From Sagittula sp. P11 (GTDB lineage Bacteria > Pseudomonadota > Alphaproteobacteria > Rhodobacterales > Rhodobacteraceae), in the NCBI RefSeq assembly GCF_002814095.1, contig NZ_CP021913.1, positions 2,700,001 to 2,764,000 on the forward strand: a stretch of DNA of 64,000 bases, read 5' to 3'. Shown here in pieces: positions 63,640-64,000 of the stretch. The translations under genes were made by a program, and so were the position numbers. Under the pieces are notes generated by a model that searched no databases, had not been told where the DNA came from, and saw only the letters and a program-made list of their open reading frames with translations. Position 1 is the stretch's first letter; each line of letters starts with the position of its first letter.

Positions 63640-64000
63640 ATGACCGGCCCCCTCCGGGACATGAGGTGGGAGGTGCTGGAAACCTGCCTCCTGTCGGACA
63701 ACTGGGCGCGGCTCACGACGTCCCGGCTGCGGGTGACGATGAGCGACGGCACAGTGCAGGAGCAGTGGCGCGAGGCCTACGACCGTGGGGACGGTGCCTG
63801 CATCCTGCCCTTCGATCCCGAGCGCGGCCACGTCCTGCTGGGTCGCCAGTTCCGCTGGCCCGCGGCCTATAACGGCGACGATCCCTTTCTCGTGGAGGCG
63901 GCCGCCGGGCTGCTGGACGACGACGCGCCGGAGGACCGCATCCGTGCCGAGGCGCAGGAGGAGCTGGGACTGGCGCTCGACACGCCCCGTTTTCTCTTCT
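63640..64000 (+). CDS. NUDIX hydrolase (partial, N-terminal part)
   Basis: At least 120 residues, cut off at the right edge. The NUDIX box begins in EAAAGLLDDDAPEDRIRAEA and continues QEELGL, keeping the catalytic Glu pair (EE) but with Ala in place of the usual Arg of REUxEE. The upstream FLVEAAAG and RGDGACILPFD resemble ADP-ribose or GDP-mannose pyrophosphatases (NudF/NudK group). ATG 63640 begins MTGPLRDMRWEVLE. It is 91 bp after dgcA. Substrate not determinable here. Confidence 0.85.
   Translation, partial: MTGPLRDMRWEVLETCLLSDNWARLTTSRLRVTMSDGTVQEQWREAYDRGDGACILPFDPERGHVLLGRQFRWPAAYNGDDPFLVEAAAGLLDDDAPEDRIRAEAQEELGLALDTPRFLF

Overview
The window is high-GC DNA with long antisense shadow ORFs. 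Its gene content points to an alphaproteobacterium of the Rhodobacteraceae, probably the Roseobacter group. The pointers are ethylmalonyl-CoA pathway genes (mcd, mcl1) together with polyhydroxybutyrate genes (phaA, phaB), a FYDLN-acid protein, small DUF1127, DUF465 and DUF1244 proteins, a BMP-type ABC operon and dgcN-dgcA. The genus is not decided from the sequence alone.

Layout. 1-8.7 kb: 5' part of ETF-ubiquinone oxidoreductase, an RTX protein made of 216-bp repeats, greA, a membrane protein, then on the minus strand a polyprenyl diphosphate synthase, an RNase H-like protein and moeA, and on the plus strand a DUF2007 protein, a methyltransferase and a DUF465 protein. 8.8-14.4 kb (minus): an MhqO/MhqD-like quinone-stress pair, phaB, a patatin-like hydrolase, phaA and an EAL phosphodiesterase. 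14.6-30.1 kb: housekeeping genes: rpsD, leuS-lptE-holA, a GST, DUF1244 and N-formylglutamate amidohydrolase genes, pyk, rpmI-rplT, an SGNH lipoprotein, pheS, pheT and an EF-hand protein. 30.2-39.5 kb: a divergent LysR regulator and a tightly coupled operon with a BMP-type ABC importer, two isochorismatase-fold cysteine hydrolases (one very like biuret hydrolase), a ChrR-like cupin and allophanate hydrolase. It reads as a biuret, perhaps triuret, nitrogen-scavenging system. 39.6-43.5 kb: mcd, a TauE/SafE permease, a small unknown protein, and an AT-richer island carrying a small secreted four-cysteine protein. 43.6-50.6 kb: a divergent AmmeMemoRadiSam module (radical SAM protein opposite a Memo-AMMECR1 fusion), a DEAD-box helicase, tRNA-Ala(GGC), a FYDLN protein and two zincins. 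50.9-57 kb: a GntR regulator, a membrane protein, a thioredoxin-CcdA pair, accA, an AraC-GyrI regulator and a LysE exporter with its divergent Lrp. 57-64 kb: tandem paralogous methyltransferases, mcl1, dgcN-dgcA and the start of a NUDIX hydrolase.

How it fits together. phaA and phaB supply both PHB synthesis and the entry to the ethylmalonyl-CoA pathway, in which mcd and mcl1 act; accA draws on the same acetyl-CoA pool. The predicted promoters of phaB, mcd and accA share an identical nine-base stretch overlapping the -35 box, which suggests common control. The most notable systems are the two-hydrolase ureide operon, the AmmeMemoRadiSam module, whose function is unsettled, and a hairpin-plus-GAGTATTT element found three times. 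No CRISPR array, insertion sequence or prophage was seen.
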